A DNA stretch of 58,808 nucleotides from JALXCH01 sp964495805 (GCA_964495805.1 CAZBWV010000017.1:1-58808); one strand, 5' to 3'. Counted from the first letter of the stretch, positions 17,073 to 26,410 are shown. Numbers and translations: made by a program. Notes: generated from the sequence alone by a model not told the origin.

Positions 17073-18614
17073 ATGCTGAAAGTGGTGACCTCGCAACAGA
17101 TGCGCGAAATGGATCGACACACCATTCAGGACCTGGGAGTACCCGGTGTGGTACTGATGGAAAACGCCGGCGTGGGTACCTATCGTGTCATTATGGATTT
17201 GCTCAAAGACCATCCTGATCCGCTGGTGTATGTGTTTAGCGGTAAGGGAAACAACGGCGGGGATGGATTTGTGGTGGCACGTCATCTGTGGGACCAGGGA
17301 ATCCGGGTGAACGTGTTCATTGTTGGTTCGGAAGCGGATTTGAAAGGCGATGCGCTGGTGAATTACCGGATTATCCGGAACTTTGGCCTGCCTGTCCGGT
17401 TTATCCAAAACGAAGAGAGCCTTCAGCAAGCTACCGCAGAGTTACCCGATTTGATTGTGGACGCTCTGCTGGGTACCGGCATTCAGGGCGCCGTGCGGGG
17501 GTTTATGAAAACGGTGATTGAACATCTGAATGCCCTGAGCGTGCCGGTGGTGGCGGTGGACGTACCTTCGGGAGTGAATGCGGATTTACCGGTGGTGGAA
17601 GGAGAAGCCATCCGTGCCATCGCCACGGTGACCATGGCGCTGCCCAAACCCTGCCATATATTTTACCCGGCTCGCTCGTTCGTAGGGGAACTGTACATTG
17701 CGGACATTGGCATTCCCCACACGGTGCGCGAATCCCGAGAAGTGGCATTTCAGATCGTGGAGAAATCGGATATCCGACTTCCGGTGCGTCCGCCAGATGC
17801 GCACAAATACCGGGTGGGGAAAGTCGCAGTGCTGGCTGGTTCCCCGGGCTACACCGGTGCTGCCAGCCTGACCGCCAACGCAGCTTTACGCATCGGCACG
17901 GGACTGGTCATTCTGGGAATTCCCGAAGAGCTTAATCCCATTCTGGAAACCAAACTGACGGAAGTCATCACCCGGCCGTACCCTACCAATGGTACAGCGA
18001 CTCTGAATGCCGCCAGCCACAAGGTGGTGGAAGAGTTGTTGGACTGGTGCAATGTGCTGGCTATCGGTCCCGGATTGGGGCGGAGTCTCGAAACTCAGAC
18101 TCAGGTGGTAACGCTGCTCCAAACTTTCGACAAGCCGGTGGTTCTGGATGCCGACGCACTGTTTGCCCTGGCCAATCATCCGGAACTGTTGAAACAACCA
18201 CGTCCCAACTGGATTCTCACCCCTCACCATGGTGAATTTGCCCGTCTGCTTCCGGAAGAAGAGCGCAAGAACTTGTCGCGCAACTTCCCGCAACTGGCTC
18301 AGAAGTTTGCCCGGGAGCATCAGTTGGTGTTGCTGCTCAAAGGAGCTCCTTCGCTGGTGGCCGCCCCGGACGGACAGGTGTACATCAATCCCACCGGCAA
18401 TGCCGGACTGGCCAGCGGGGGTACCGGCGATGTGCTTACCGGTCTGGTTGCCGGTCTGCTGGCTCAGGGAATGCCCCCTGTTGCCGCAGCGTACACCGCC
18501 AGTTTCTTACATGGTTATCTGGCCGATCAATATGCGGAGGCCCATTCTCAATACAGCCTGACCGCGGGTGATCTCATTACCCGGCTGGAAACGGATCTGA
18601 AAGATTTCCTCTAA
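17073..18614 (+). CDS. nnr: Bifunctional NAD(P)H-hydrate epimerase / ADP-dependent dehydratase
   Basis: A 513-residue fusion that repairs hydrated NAD(P)H. The N-terminal YjeF_N domain (residues 1 to about 215) epimerises R- and S-NAD(P)HX and contains VFSGKGNNGGDGFVVARHL and VVAVDVPSGVNAD. The C-terminal ribokinase-like domain (about 230-505) is the dehydratase, with VLAGSPGYTGAASLTANAAL, WILTPHHGEFARLL and PTGNAGLASGGTGDVLTG. AGGAGG lies 7 bp before the ATG. In many bacteria the gene follows pdxJ and acpS. Here a pdxJ-like gene is present and acpS is missing. Confidence 0.95.
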   Translation: MLKVVTSQQMREMDRHTIQDLGVPGVVLMENAGVGTYRVIMDLLKDHPDPLVYVFSGKGNNGGDGFVVARHLWDQGIRVNVFIVGSEADLKGDALVNYRIIRNFGLPVRFIQNEESLQQATAELPDLIVDALLGTGIQGAVRGFMKTVIEHLNALSVPVVAVDVPSGVNADLPVVEGEAIRAIATVTMALPKPCHIFYPARSFVGELYIADIGIPHTVRESREVAFQIVEKSDIRLPVRPPDAHKYRVGKVAVLAGSPGYTGAASLTANAALRIGTGLVILGIPEELNPILETKLTEVITRPYPTNGTATLNAASHKVVEELLDWCNVLAIGPGLGRSLETQTQVVTLLQTFDKPVVLDADALFALANHPELLKQPRPNWILTPHHGEFARLLPEEERKNLSRNFPQLAQKFAREHQLVLLLKGAPSLVAAPDGQVYINPTGNAGLASGGTGDVLTGLVAGLLAQGMPPVAAAYTASFLHGYLADQYAEAHSQYSLTAGDLITRLETDLKDFL

Positions 18615-18754
18615 ACGCAATTAACTCTTTCGCAGAAAGAAAAATTTTTATATTTTGAACCGTTCATTTCGGGAATTCGTGGCAGCTCCGTGAGCATGTA
18701 ATGAGAAGGAGGTCACATGGCAAAAGACAATGTTGGATGTGCCAGACCCATCAG

Positions 18755-18774
18755 CGGTACGGTTAGCCGTACCG
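18755..18774 (+). repeat. Perfect hairpin in the peroxiredoxin leader
   Basis: CGGTACGG (18755-18762) and CCGTACCG (18767-18774) pair perfectly around TTAG, and one more G-C pair (18754/18775) extends the stem to nine pairs. It lies between the two in-frame ATG codons, about 50 bases before the main one. No T-run follows, so it is not an intrinsic terminator. It may be an RNA control element or a protein-binding palindrome. Confidence 0.6.
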
Positions 18775-18824
18775 CGGACAATAACGAAACAACCCAAGAA
18801 CAGGTTAATACAAAGGAGGTTCAT

Positions 18825-19421
18825 ATGGCAGTACAGGTTGGTAAAAAAGCACCGGACTTTGAGGCTCCCGCTTATCACAACGGTGAATTCACCAGCGTGA
18901 AGCTTTCGGATTATGCCGGCAAGTGGGTGCTGTTATGCTTCTATCCGGGCGACTTCACCTTTGTCTGAGCGACTGAAGTGTCGGCAGTTGCCGCTCGGTA
19001 CAAAGAATTGCAGGACCTGGGAGTGGAAGTACTCTCGGTCAGTGTGGACAGTGTATTTGTGCACAAAATGTGGAACGACAATGAATTAAGCAAAATGGTA
19101 GAAGGCGGGGTCAAATTCCCCATGCTCAGCGATGCTGCCGGGCGTGTGGGAAAAGTGTACGGCGTGTACGACGAAGATGCCGGTGTGGAACTCCGTGGTC
19201 GTTTTATCATCGATCCCGATGGCGTGATTCAGGCCATGGAAATTCTTACGCCTCCTGTAGGACGACGTCTGGATGAAACCATTCGTCAGATTAAAGCTTT
19301 TCAGCATGTACGCGCAACGGAAGGCGCCGAAGCCTGTCCGGCTTCCTGGGAACCGGGTCAACCAACCCTCAAACCAGGTCCGGCACTGGTGGGCAATGTG
19401 TGGAAAGAATGGAAACCTTAA
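18825..19421 (+). CDS. Selenocysteine-containing 2-Cys peroxiredoxin
   Basis: A 198-residue AhpC/Prx1-type peroxidase. The codon at the peroxidatic position is TGA (18966-18968, residue 48) inside FYPGDFTFV-U-ATEVSAV, exactly where relatives have FTFVCPTE. The frame is intact on both sides, and the resolving Cys is present (EACPASW, residue 171). Selenoprotein versions of this enzyme are known in anaerobic bacteria, so I read TGA as selenocysteine. A hairpin CGGC-AGTT-GCCG (18982-18993) starts 13 bases after the TGA with G in its loop, fitting a bacterial SECIS. AAAGGAGG precedes this ATG. A second in-frame ATG at 18717, also with AAGGAGG, would add 36 residues. Confidence 0.9.
18966..18993 (+). 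promoter_or_regulatory. UGA codon and candidate SECIS hairpin
   Basis: The TGA at 18966-18968 is followed by CGGC (18982-18985), loop AGTT (18986-18989) and GCCG (18990-18993). The loop begins 17 bases after the TGA, within the range usual for SelB-binding bacterial SECIS elements, and has a G at its second position. An overlapping longer pairing, GAGCG with CGCTC (18967-18971 and 18992-18996), could close a lower stem. Confidence 0.65.
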
Positions 19422-19467
19422 TCATAAATTTAGCTCAACGCTGTCACGAATTTCCCGAAAACAACAG

Positions 19468-19498
19468 GAGCGAGTCGGCCAGGCTCGCTCTTTTTTTT
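19468..19498 (+). terminator. Intrinsic terminator after the peroxiredoxin gene
   Basis: GAGCGAG (19468-19474) pairs with CTCGCTC (19484-19490) and is followed by eight T residues. This is a standard rho-independent terminator 47 bp after the stop. Confidence 0.92.
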
Positions 19499-19555
19499 GT
19501 GGGATGGGATGTGGAAGAATTGGGGAGAAATACAAGAACGGAGATTTTTCCGGTT

Positions 19556-20725
19556 TTAGCGCTTCTCTTCGCTTAAAAAAGCTTCCAATTCTCGATAAAC
19601 CTCTACCAGCGGTTTCCCGGTTTCCCGGGCTACCCGACGGCATTCTTCATACTCCGGAAGCAGGTATCGCTTTCCCTCCCGCATCACTTCCTTCACCCGC
19701 ACTGTTCCCCAGGGCGTGTCCACCTGCCGTTCCTGCCGCATTAATTTCTCCCGATGCACCGGGAAATAGCGCAATCCGATCGTGGTGGTCTCCGCATAAA
19801 GCAACCGTTTTACCGCATCCAATTGAGGGGCATCCACCAGGACGGAAATGAGCGTGCCCGGTCGTCCCTTTTTCATAATTCCCGAATAAAAGGTTACATC
19901 CAGCGCACCTGCCTGCAATAGCTTTTCCTGAACGTAAGGGTACAGCTCGGGATTCATATCGTCGATGTTGGTTTCCACCTGGAAAACGGAATCGAATCCC
20001 GCCGGCGTTTCCATCTCTCCCACCCAGATGCGTAACAAATTGGGCACTTGCTGAAAATCATGGCTTCCGGCTCCATACCCAATGCGGCGAATCCGTAAAG
20101 GAACGCCCGCAGGGAGCTCGCCTTCGGACAGGTGGGTGATTAACACCGCGCCGGTGGGAGTTACCAGCTCCCCCTCCACCTGGCGGTACACCACCGGATA
20201 GTCCTTCAGCAGTTCCAGGGTCGCCGGTGCGGGAACCGGCAAGCGACCGTGTGCGGCATCGATTATCCCATGGCTGAGGGGTAGCGGTGAAGCGAAAATC
20301 TTCTCCGGACCGATATATTCCACACAAACAAATGCCCCCACCACATCGATCAGGGAATCCACTGCCCCCACTTCGTGAAAATGGATCTTATCCACCGGCT
20401 TATCGTGCACCCTGCCTTCCTGAACTGCCAGCTTTCGGAACACTTCCAGGCTATTCCGTTTCACAAAATCGGACAGTGTGCTTGCGGAAATGATCTCTTC
20501 AATATCGCTTAAATGGCGATGGGTAGCATCCCGGGTTAGGACTTCGAAACGCATGGCAGAAATTTTATGCCGCATGGTGCGGGAAACGCGTATTTCGTAA
20601 TCGGGCAACTGCAGGTGAGCAATTTGTTCAATCAGATATTCCCGGGGTACCAATCCATCCAGAAATGCGGCAAGGATCATATCGCCCGCCGCACCCCCAA
20701 CAGCATCCAGATACAGAATCTTCAT
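19556..20725 (-). CDS. larC: Nickel-pincer cofactor biosynthesis protein LarC
   Basis: A 389-residue protein that inserts nickel into the pincer nucleotide cofactor used by LarA-type racemases and epimerases. Family motifs are ILYLDAVGGAAGDMILAAFL at the N-terminus, KIHFHEVGAVDSLIDVVGA, SPLPLSHGIIDAAHGRLPVP and VETNIDDMNPELYPYVQEKL. The two halves (LarC1 and LarC2) are read in one frame, whereas some species need a ribosomal frameshift to join them. It starts 24 bp after the 5'-nucleotidase gene, so the two probably form an operon. larB, larE and larA are not in the window. Confidence 0.92.
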   Translation of the reverse strand: MKILYLDAVGGAAGDMILAAFLDGLVPREYLIEQIAHLQLPDYEIRVSRTMRHKISAMRFEVLTRDATHRHLSDIEEIISASTLSDFVKRNSLEVFRKLAVQEGRVHDKPVDKIHFHEVGAVDSLIDVVGAFVCVEYIGPEKIFASPLPLSHGIIDAAHGRLPVPAPATLELLKDYPVVYRQVEGELVTPTGAVLITHLSEGELPAGVPLRIRRIGYGAGSHDFQQVPNLLRIWVGEMETPAGFDSVFQVETNIDDMNPELYPYVQEKLLQAGALDVTFYSGIMKKGRPGTLISVLVDAPQLDAVKRLLYAETTTIGLRYFPVHREKLMRQERQVDTPWGTVRVKEVMREGKRYLLPEYEECRRVARETGKPLVEVYRELEAFLSEEKR

Positions 20726-20749
20726 CAGCCTATCCCAATCCTTTTGTCG

Positions 20750-22438
20750 TTACGAACGTGGTTCGCTAACTGCAGCTGGTTCTTCAAACTGTTTGATCCA
20801 CTGTGGATCGGGTTGGGCATGGTCATCCTTTTTCCAGCGACCGGTTAATTTTACCCGCAGAGGGGAGTGTTTTTTAATATATTCAATCACCGCTTCGCGG
20901 GTAAGCACACCCGTGTAGGAAATCATCTCCGGTGAGACCTCTTTCAGAATAGCCAGGCCAGAGTTCCCTTCCATCAGATAATCGGTGGTGACCACCCGGT
21001 AAATCTTGTCTGCCTGCAATGGTTCTCCGTTTATGAGAAACTGCACCACCCGGTGTCCGTCCGGGAGGGTGCGATTGTACACAATTTTGCCTCCGGAAAT
21101 AGCCATGCCGCGGCGGTTCCCCTTAATTTTTTCCTCGATGATCCGCTTCAAAAATCGGCCGCCTACCTTGAATTCCACCAGCTGATTACCAAATGGCAAT
21201 ACTTTAAACACATCTTCGCGGGTGATGGGACCAATCTTGATGTCCGCCCGAATGCCTCCGTAATTGGTAAAGGCAAAGTCCGCACGGAATTTCTCCCGCA
21301 TGGCATCGGTCACCAGATTGTACATGGGCGCCTCACCCACTCCGGCTCGGGTCAGGGCGGTCTCGGTGTACCCAATCACCTCCTGGAAACCTTTCTCGTA
21401 AATCTGCTGCTGCGAACGCAGGTAGGCAAGCAATGTACTGTCCGGCCAGAATTCATCTTCCTGCAGCAACAGCAGCGTTCCCTGAACGGAAGGATAACGA
21501 TATCCCAGAATACTTTTCGTTCGGCGATCAATCTCAACCTTTACCCAGCCCAGATTCCCGCCGTTACCGTAATTTTGCAGACAGATGGTGTGAGTCACCG
21601 GGTCTTCCCAGGGTTCCTGGTAACCTTTATGGATGTGTCCGCTCAGCAAAATGTCAATTCCCTTTACAAAACGGGCAATTTCCATGGCATTGGCATAACC
21701 ACGCTCCAGCACCTGCTGATATGTTGTTTCCTGAAGTTTTCGATACCCCTCATCCCGATCGTATGGAAGCCCGGTATGCGTCAGCGCTACCACCAGGTCC
21801 ACTTTTTCTTCTTGACGCAATCGGTTGACCATTTTTTGTAGGGCCGGGATTTCCGGCAGAAAATCCAGTCCCTGAATGTTTTCCGGGAAACTCATGAATT
21901 TGGTGCTAACCGTGCACACTCCGGTAAATCCGATGCGGATGCCCTGGATTTCCTTTACAATGTACGGTTTCAGGGGAGACCAGATTTCGCCGGTTTTTTC
22001 CTCTACAATGTTGCAGCACACCCACGGAAACTTCGATGCTTTGATCAATTCTTCCAGATTATCTTTCCCCAGGTCAAAATCGTGGTTGCCCGGCACACAC
22101 ACATCGTATCCGGCTTTGTTCATATATTCCACCACCACCTTACCTTTGGAAAGGGTCCCCACCAGTGTACCCTGGAAAATATCTCCGGCATCCACCACCA
22201 GCCAGCCATTGCCTTCCCGGGCAATTTGTTCCCGGGCTTTCTGGATAATGGCAAATGCGGAAGCACCACCCCCCAGGATGGGCGGGAACTCGGGGTTCAG
22301 AAACTCGGCTTTTTGTTCCGTTACTCCACCATGGATATCGTTGGTGAAAAAAATGTTTAGCTCAAAAGGCTTTTCCGTATTCTGTGCCAGGGAAAAACCC
22401 AGAAAAATCACCAAAAATAAAACAAAAAATGTACGCAT
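20750..22438 (-). CDS. Secreted 5'-nucleotidase / cyclic phosphodiesterase (UshA-like)
   Basis: A 562-residue exported metallophosphoesterase. A signal peptide (MRTFFVLFLVIFLGFSLAQ) is followed by the dinuclear metal domain with FFTNDIHGGV, VVDAGDIFQGTLVGTL, VPGNHDFDLG, VALTHTG and LLSGHIHKGYQ. The C-terminal 5_nucleotid_C domain carries NYGGIRADIKIGPIT and DVFKVLPFGNQLVEF. It likely dephosphorylates external nucleotides to salvage phosphate and nucleosides. The start at 22438 is chosen for the signal peptide; an in-frame TTG at 22501 lies upstream. larC follows in the same direction. Confidence 0.92.
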   Translation of the reverse strand: MRTFFVLFLVIFLGFSLAQNTEKPFELNIFFTNDIHGGVTEQKAEFLNPEFPPILGGGASAFAIIQKAREQIAREGNGWLVVDAGDIFQGTLVGTLSKGKVVVEYMNKAGYDVCVPGNHDFDLGKDNLEELIKASKFPWVCCNIVEEKTGEIWSPLKPYIVKEIQGIRIGFTGVCTVSTKFMSFPENIQGLDFLPEIPALQKMVNRLRQEEKVDLVVALTHTGLPYDRDEGYRKLQETTYQQVLERGYANAMEIARFVKGIDILLSGHIHKGYQEPWEDPVTHTICLQNYGNGGNLGWVKVEIDRRTKSILGYRYPSVQGTLLLLQEDEFWPDSTLLAYLRSQQQIYEKGFQEVIGYTETALTRAGVGEAPMYNLVTDAMREKFRADFAFTNYGGIRADIKIGPITREDVFKVLPFGNQLVEFKVGGRFLKRIIEEKIKGNRRGMAISGGKIVYNRTLPDGHRVVQFLINGEPLQADKIYRVVTTDYLMEGNSGLAILKEVSPEMISYTGVLTREAVIEYIKKHSPLRVKLTGRWKKDDHAQPDPQWIKQFEEPAAVSEPRS

Positions 22439-22579
22439 AGAAAATCCCTTGTTCCTATTGTTTCGCTGGAAAAATATACCGGTGGGCAGGTTGTTAATCA
22501 AGCGGATTTACAGGAAACAGCCATCCGTTGCCTCATTAAGCGGGATGTTCCACATGAACCGATTTCACGCACCAACTTT

Positions 22580-24178
22580 TTACCGGCACAGAACGATTTT
22601 CTGAGCCAACCGGTACGTTCCCTTCCGGAGAACCACCCAGTACACGCCCGAAGCGACCGGCAATCCGCCATTGTTGGTGGCATCCCACACCACCCGACCG
22701 GAAGAGGGGAGCTGCCATCCCCGCCAGAGCAAGCGGACCCGCTGACCGGTCAGGGTGTAAATAGCAATCTCACATTGCTCCATACCATGCGAAATAGGTT
22801 GATCGCTTTGCCATTGAATCACCACCCGACCATTAAACGGATTGGGGTAAGCCGGAAGCAACCGAACGTGCGTTGCCAGGGTGGCTTCTGCCGGACGGGG
22901 GACAAACCGGATCATCTGTTGACTCAGCAGTAAACGACGACCATTGAAATCCTCACTCCACAACCGATAGGTTATTGTATAGGCTGAATCGCTGCCTGGC
23001 AATACCCGATCGACGAACTGATACTGTGTGGGATGGGAACAATTGCCTTTTCCGCGCAATTCCGGGAACTGAGTACGAACAAACCACATTTCGGGGAAAC
23101 CGGGAATCTGGCGCTGAAGGAGAAAACCGGCATTGTCCACCTCACTTTCCGTTCGCCATTTTAGCAACACACTATCGCCCTGTTGAATGGCCCGAAAAAA
23201 CTGCAACGTCACCGGCAGGGGAGTGTCTCCCTCTTCAAACCCGTAGGTATGGTCACTGGTATTCACCCATATCTTCCCCAGATCGGTGTAGCGGTAATGG
23301 AGCGGGGATTCGTGGTAGATGGTTTCCCCAAAATACGTTCCGCTGTGTATTGAAGGACGCTGCCGAAACGGAGCTTCTGAGCTGGAAGCGGAAAAATAAG
23401 GTTCTCCCCAACCCGTCGCAGCATGACCATATAACAGGGCAGAATACCAGGCGTAGTGGAATTTATTGGCATCGTAGCCCGCCGAGCTGGTTGTGGTGGT
23501 GATGGAAAAAATGGCAAATCCAATATTTTGCTGATATGAGCGCAATTTATCCGCTTTGTCCACCCAATCCGATTCGGAGACGTAGTTTCCCCCGGATATC
23601 TGGTAACTCTCCGATAAATAATAATCGCCGCTGTTCAAATGAGTGGGATTTCCGGCAGGATTGTAGGTTGCATCGACCTGATCGCCAAATACATCATCCG
23701 GGTCCCAACCGTTGGCGCAAACCGGAATGTTATGCTGATGCACCGAATCCACTGCCGCATTTTGCCGGGCACGCGTAACCTCATAGTCGTATCCAAAATC
23801 GTCTAAAAAAATACCATCGGCTCCCATATCTCGCCACTCCCGAATACAGGTCCCAATGGAGTCCAGGGTCAGGTTTTTTGTGCTCACCCCCAGGTCGATG
23901 TAACCAAACACCTTTGTGCTGTAATTTTGATGCAACAACTGGATGATTTGCAGGGTATTCTGATGGTCGGAGTGGGAGGCTTTTTCCAATCCGTCTCCCA
24001 ATACCACAAAATCGTACTGCCCCAGCGTATCGGCCGCTGCTTGAACATCGCCATTGGCCTGGTTAATCAGGGAAGGGTATCCGTAATAAATAAGCAGTTT
24101 CCCGGGTTCCAGCGAATCAGCCCGGACCCACTGAAACAGCCCCAAAAGGACAATTATTCCGAACCATTTTCCGTTCAT
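22580..24178 (-). CDS. Secreted TIM-barrel glycosidase-like protein with C-terminal sorting domain
   Basis: A 532-residue exported protein. After a signal peptide (ending near WVRADS) comes a TIM-barrel-like domain with KVFGYIDLGVS, WRDMGADGIFLDDFGYDYE and NIPVCANGWDPDD. This order resembles the spherulin-4/GH114-like glycosidase group; the exact family is uncertain. The two Asp of FLDD are candidate catalytic residues. The C-terminus (about residues 440-532) holds AYPNPFNGRVVIQW and WDATNNGGLPVASGVYWV, the FlgD-Ig/type A sorting pattern used for type IX secretion in FCB bacteria. ATG codons at 24178 and 24190 are both possible. Confidence 0.75.
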   Translation of the reverse strand: MNGKWFGIIVLLGLFQWVRADSLEPGKLLIYYGYPSLINQANGDVQAAADTLGQYDFVVLGDGLEKASHSDHQNTLQIIQLLHQNYSTKVFGYIDLGVSTKNLTLDSIGTCIREWRDMGADGIFLDDFGYDYEVTRARQNAAVDSVHQHNIPVCANGWDPDDVFGDQVDATYNPAGNPTHLNSGDYYLSESYQISGGNYVSESDWVDKADKLRSYQQNIGFAIFSITTTTSSAGYDANKFHYAWYSALLYGHAATGWGEPYFSASSSEAPFRQRPSIHSGTYFGETIYHESPLHYRYTDLGKIWVNTSDHTYGFEEGDTPLPVTLQFFRAIQQGDSVLLKWRTESEVDNAGFLLQRQIPGFPEMWFVRTQFPELRGKGNCSHPTQYQFVDRVLPGSDSAYTITYRLWSEDFNGRRLLLSQQMIRFVPRPAEATLATHVRLLPAYPNPFNGRVVIQWQSDQPISHGMEQCEIAIYTLTGQRVRLLWRGWQLPSSGRVVWDATNNGGLPVASGVYWVVLRKGTYRLAQKIVLCR

Positions 24179-24353
24179 GACTGCCACCATGAATTTTTTA
24201 TTCGAACAGCTCTATGTTTTTCCCGTACAAACGGTTTCACGCAAGCAATCTTGCGGTTGTCATACTTCCGGAATATATCCCGCATTGGGGAGGTATTCCG
24301 ACCAGCTCACACCTCCCGGTACTCATCCTTCCCGTTCGGATAAGCAGCAAATT

Positions 24354-24391
24354 CCCGGGCAATTTACCTGATCTCGGTAATTTTGCCCGGG
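24354..24391 (-). terminator. Strong hairpin downstream of ctpA
   Basis: CCCGGGCAA (24354-24362) pairs with TTGCCCGGG (24383-24391). The inner TTACC/GGTAA extends this to nearly 15 pairs with one bulge and a 7-base loop. It lies about 70 bp past the ctpA stop. Only a short AATTT follows on the minus strand, so termination is probable but not ideal. Confidence 0.5.
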
Positions 24392-24463
24392 TGTCCATTA
24401 TTTATGTTCAGGAATTTTAAAATCAGACCGTTTTTCCGGTAACCCGCCGGTTTAGCTCACTCG

Positions 24464-26152
24464 TTATTCACCGGTGAGGGCCAGAATCTGCCGGTAGCGT
24501 GTCGGGTCGTGTAATACTTCTAACGCTTGCTTCAGTACGCGGTCGCTCTCCAGCATCACGGCAATGCGTCGGGTAGAGCCACCTAATTTTTCGGCAAATT
24601 CTGCCTTTAAGAACTTCGCAATTTCCGCTCGATTTTGCTCAAACTCCCGATCCTTCTCCTGCTCCAGATCCTGAAGCGCTTGATCGACCAGCTTCTGTAG
24701 ATCCTGACTGTATTCATTTTCCTTTGCTACTTTGAGGAAATCCTTCAGCTCAGATTCCCCTTCAATTTCGTAGGTCAGATTGTTTTCACTCAGATATTTC
24801 TTGAACTCGTCAATGATGCCATCATTCAATTGAATCTGGTCCAGCGATTGAATCTCGGGATGTTTGGCCAGATAATCCACCGTAAAACGGAAGAAATATC
24901 CCTTGGACCACAGAGAAATGAGCATGGGATTGATCTCTTCCTTGGCAACTTCCACATCCGGTTTAATCCCTCCGCCGCCATGGACTTCCCGTCCGTTCCG
25001 GGTGTAATATTTAATTTTTTTATTGAATTCGGTGGTGTCCTGCAAATCGGTAAAAATTTCCTTGTTCTTCTTGTAATCTTCCTTTTGAATACAGCGTCCG
25101 GAGGGGATGTAGTATTTGGCTGTGGTGATTTTCAGGTACACATCGTGCAATTTATCCAGAGGATAAACCTGTTGCACCAGGCCCTTGCCAAAAGTGGGGC
25201 GACCCACAATCACTCCGCGATCCAGATCCTGGATGGCACCGGCAACAATTTCCGATGCGCTGGCGCTGCCATTGTTCACCAGGACCACCAGGGGAACATC
25301 CGGGAGCAACGGATCTTCGGTGGTAGTAAAACGGGTTTCCCGTTCGTGAGTGCCCCGGGTGGTCACTACCAGCATTCCCCGTGGTAGGAAAATATTGGCG
25401 ACTTCCACAGCGGAGGCAAGCAACCCGCCGGGATTCCCCCGCAGGTCCAGAATCACCTGCTTGATCTCACCTTTTTCCTGTAACCGGGCGATGGCTTCTT
25501 TCAGCTCGGTAGCGGCTTTATCAGAAAAACTGGTGAGCCGAAAATATGCCACTCCCGGCTCCACAAAATCGGCGTAGGTAACGTCTTTGAGTACAATCTC
25601 TTCGCGGGTTAACGTCAGCGTAATGGGTTCGGACAGGCCGGGTCGCAGTATTTCGATGGTGACTTTGGTACCCACTTTGCCGCGCAGTTTGCTGGAAGCT
25701 TCCTCCAGACTCATGTCTTTGGTGGGTTCCCCGTCGATTTTATTGATAACGTCACCTGCCCGGATGCCTGCGCGTTGCGCCGGAGTGTTATCGATGGGTG
25801 CAATAACGGTGATTTTCCCCTGACGTTTGCTGATTTCCATCCCCAGGCCACCATACTTGCCCCGGGTGATAATTTTTAAATTTTCGCTGCCTTTCTTTTC
25901 GAAAAAAACCGTGTAAGGATCCAGCTGATCCACAATTCCACGAATAGCCGCCTTGCTCAAACCTTCCGGATCCACGTCGTCCACATATTTATGAGAGATG
26001 GTTTCGTACACCTGTTTAAGGTAGAAAAGACCTTTGTCCAGCTTATAGTAAAGCTCTTCGTTGCTGGCAATGCCTGTATTAAAAATCCACACCGAGATTG
26101 CCAGGACCACCAATACCCCGAGCCAGCCTGACCAGTGTCCCTTTTTGAACAT
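24464..26152 (-). CDS. C-terminal processing peptidase, S41 family
   Basis: A 562-residue membrane-anchored serine protease acting in the periplasm. An N-terminal signal anchor (LGVLVVLAISVWIFNTGIA) is followed by a PDZ domain (GGLGMEISKRQGKITVIAPI, AGIRAGDVINKIDG). The S41 core has the LRGNPGGLLASAVEVANIFL segment, the Ser nucleophile in NNGSASASEIVAGAI and the catalytic Lys in FGKGLVQQVYPL. A charged helical tail of about 150 residues follows. The start at 26152 is preceded by GGAGGT at good spacing and gives a standard anchor; a longer in-frame start at 26260 does not. About 258 bp separate it from tmk and contain a nested hairpin (26266-26307). Confidence 0.93.
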   Translation of the reverse strand: MFKKGHWSGWLGVLVVLAISVWIFNTGIASNEELYYKLDKGLFYLKQVYETISHKYVDDVDPEGLSKAAIRGIVDQLDPYTVFFEKKGSENLKIITRGKYGGLGMEISKRQGKITVIAPIDNTPAQRAGIRAGDVINKIDGEPTKDMSLEEASSKLRGKVGTKVTIEILRPGLSEPITLTLTREEIVLKDVTYADFVEPGVAYFRLTSFSDKAATELKEAIARLQEKGEIKQVILDLRGNPGGLLASAVEVANIFLPRGMLVVTTRGTHERETRFTTTEDPLLPDVPLVVLVNNGSASASEIVAGAIQDLDRGVIVGRPTFGKGLVQQVYPLDKLHDVYLKITTAKYYIPSGRCIQKEDYKKNKEIFTDLQDTTEFNKKIKYYTRNGREVHGGGGIKPDVEVAKEEINPMLISLWSKGYFFRFTVDYLAKHPEIQSLDQIQLNDGIIDEFKKYLSENNLTYEIEGESELKDFLKVAKENEYSQDLQKLVDQALQDLEQEKDREFEQNRAEIAKFLKAEFAEKLGGSTRRIAVMLESDRVLKQALEVLHDPTRYRQILALTGE

Positions 26153-26410
26153 GTTTTCGAACCTCCACTTAACAGTTTTAATTCCTAATATGGCATAAAT
26201 TGGAAAAAGTTTCTGGAAATATAGAACGAAAGGCCGGGAAATGAAAGTGTTTAAATTCATGGGGAGGAAGCAGCATTCGGATCATCGTATCCGACTTTAG
26301 CGCTTCCCGAACAGACACAAACACCCTTATTTTATTGAAATGTCATTTTCCGGGATTTCACCGATGAAGACACAGCAAGACTGAAAGAACCCCCCGCTTT
26401 TACATCCCGT

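Noticed and set aside
18717..19421. Peroxiredoxin as a pseudogene broken by a nonsense codon
   Set aside because: The TGA falls exactly on the peroxidatic position, the frame is intact, the resolving Cys is kept, and a SECIS-like hairpin follows. Selenocysteine explains all of it.
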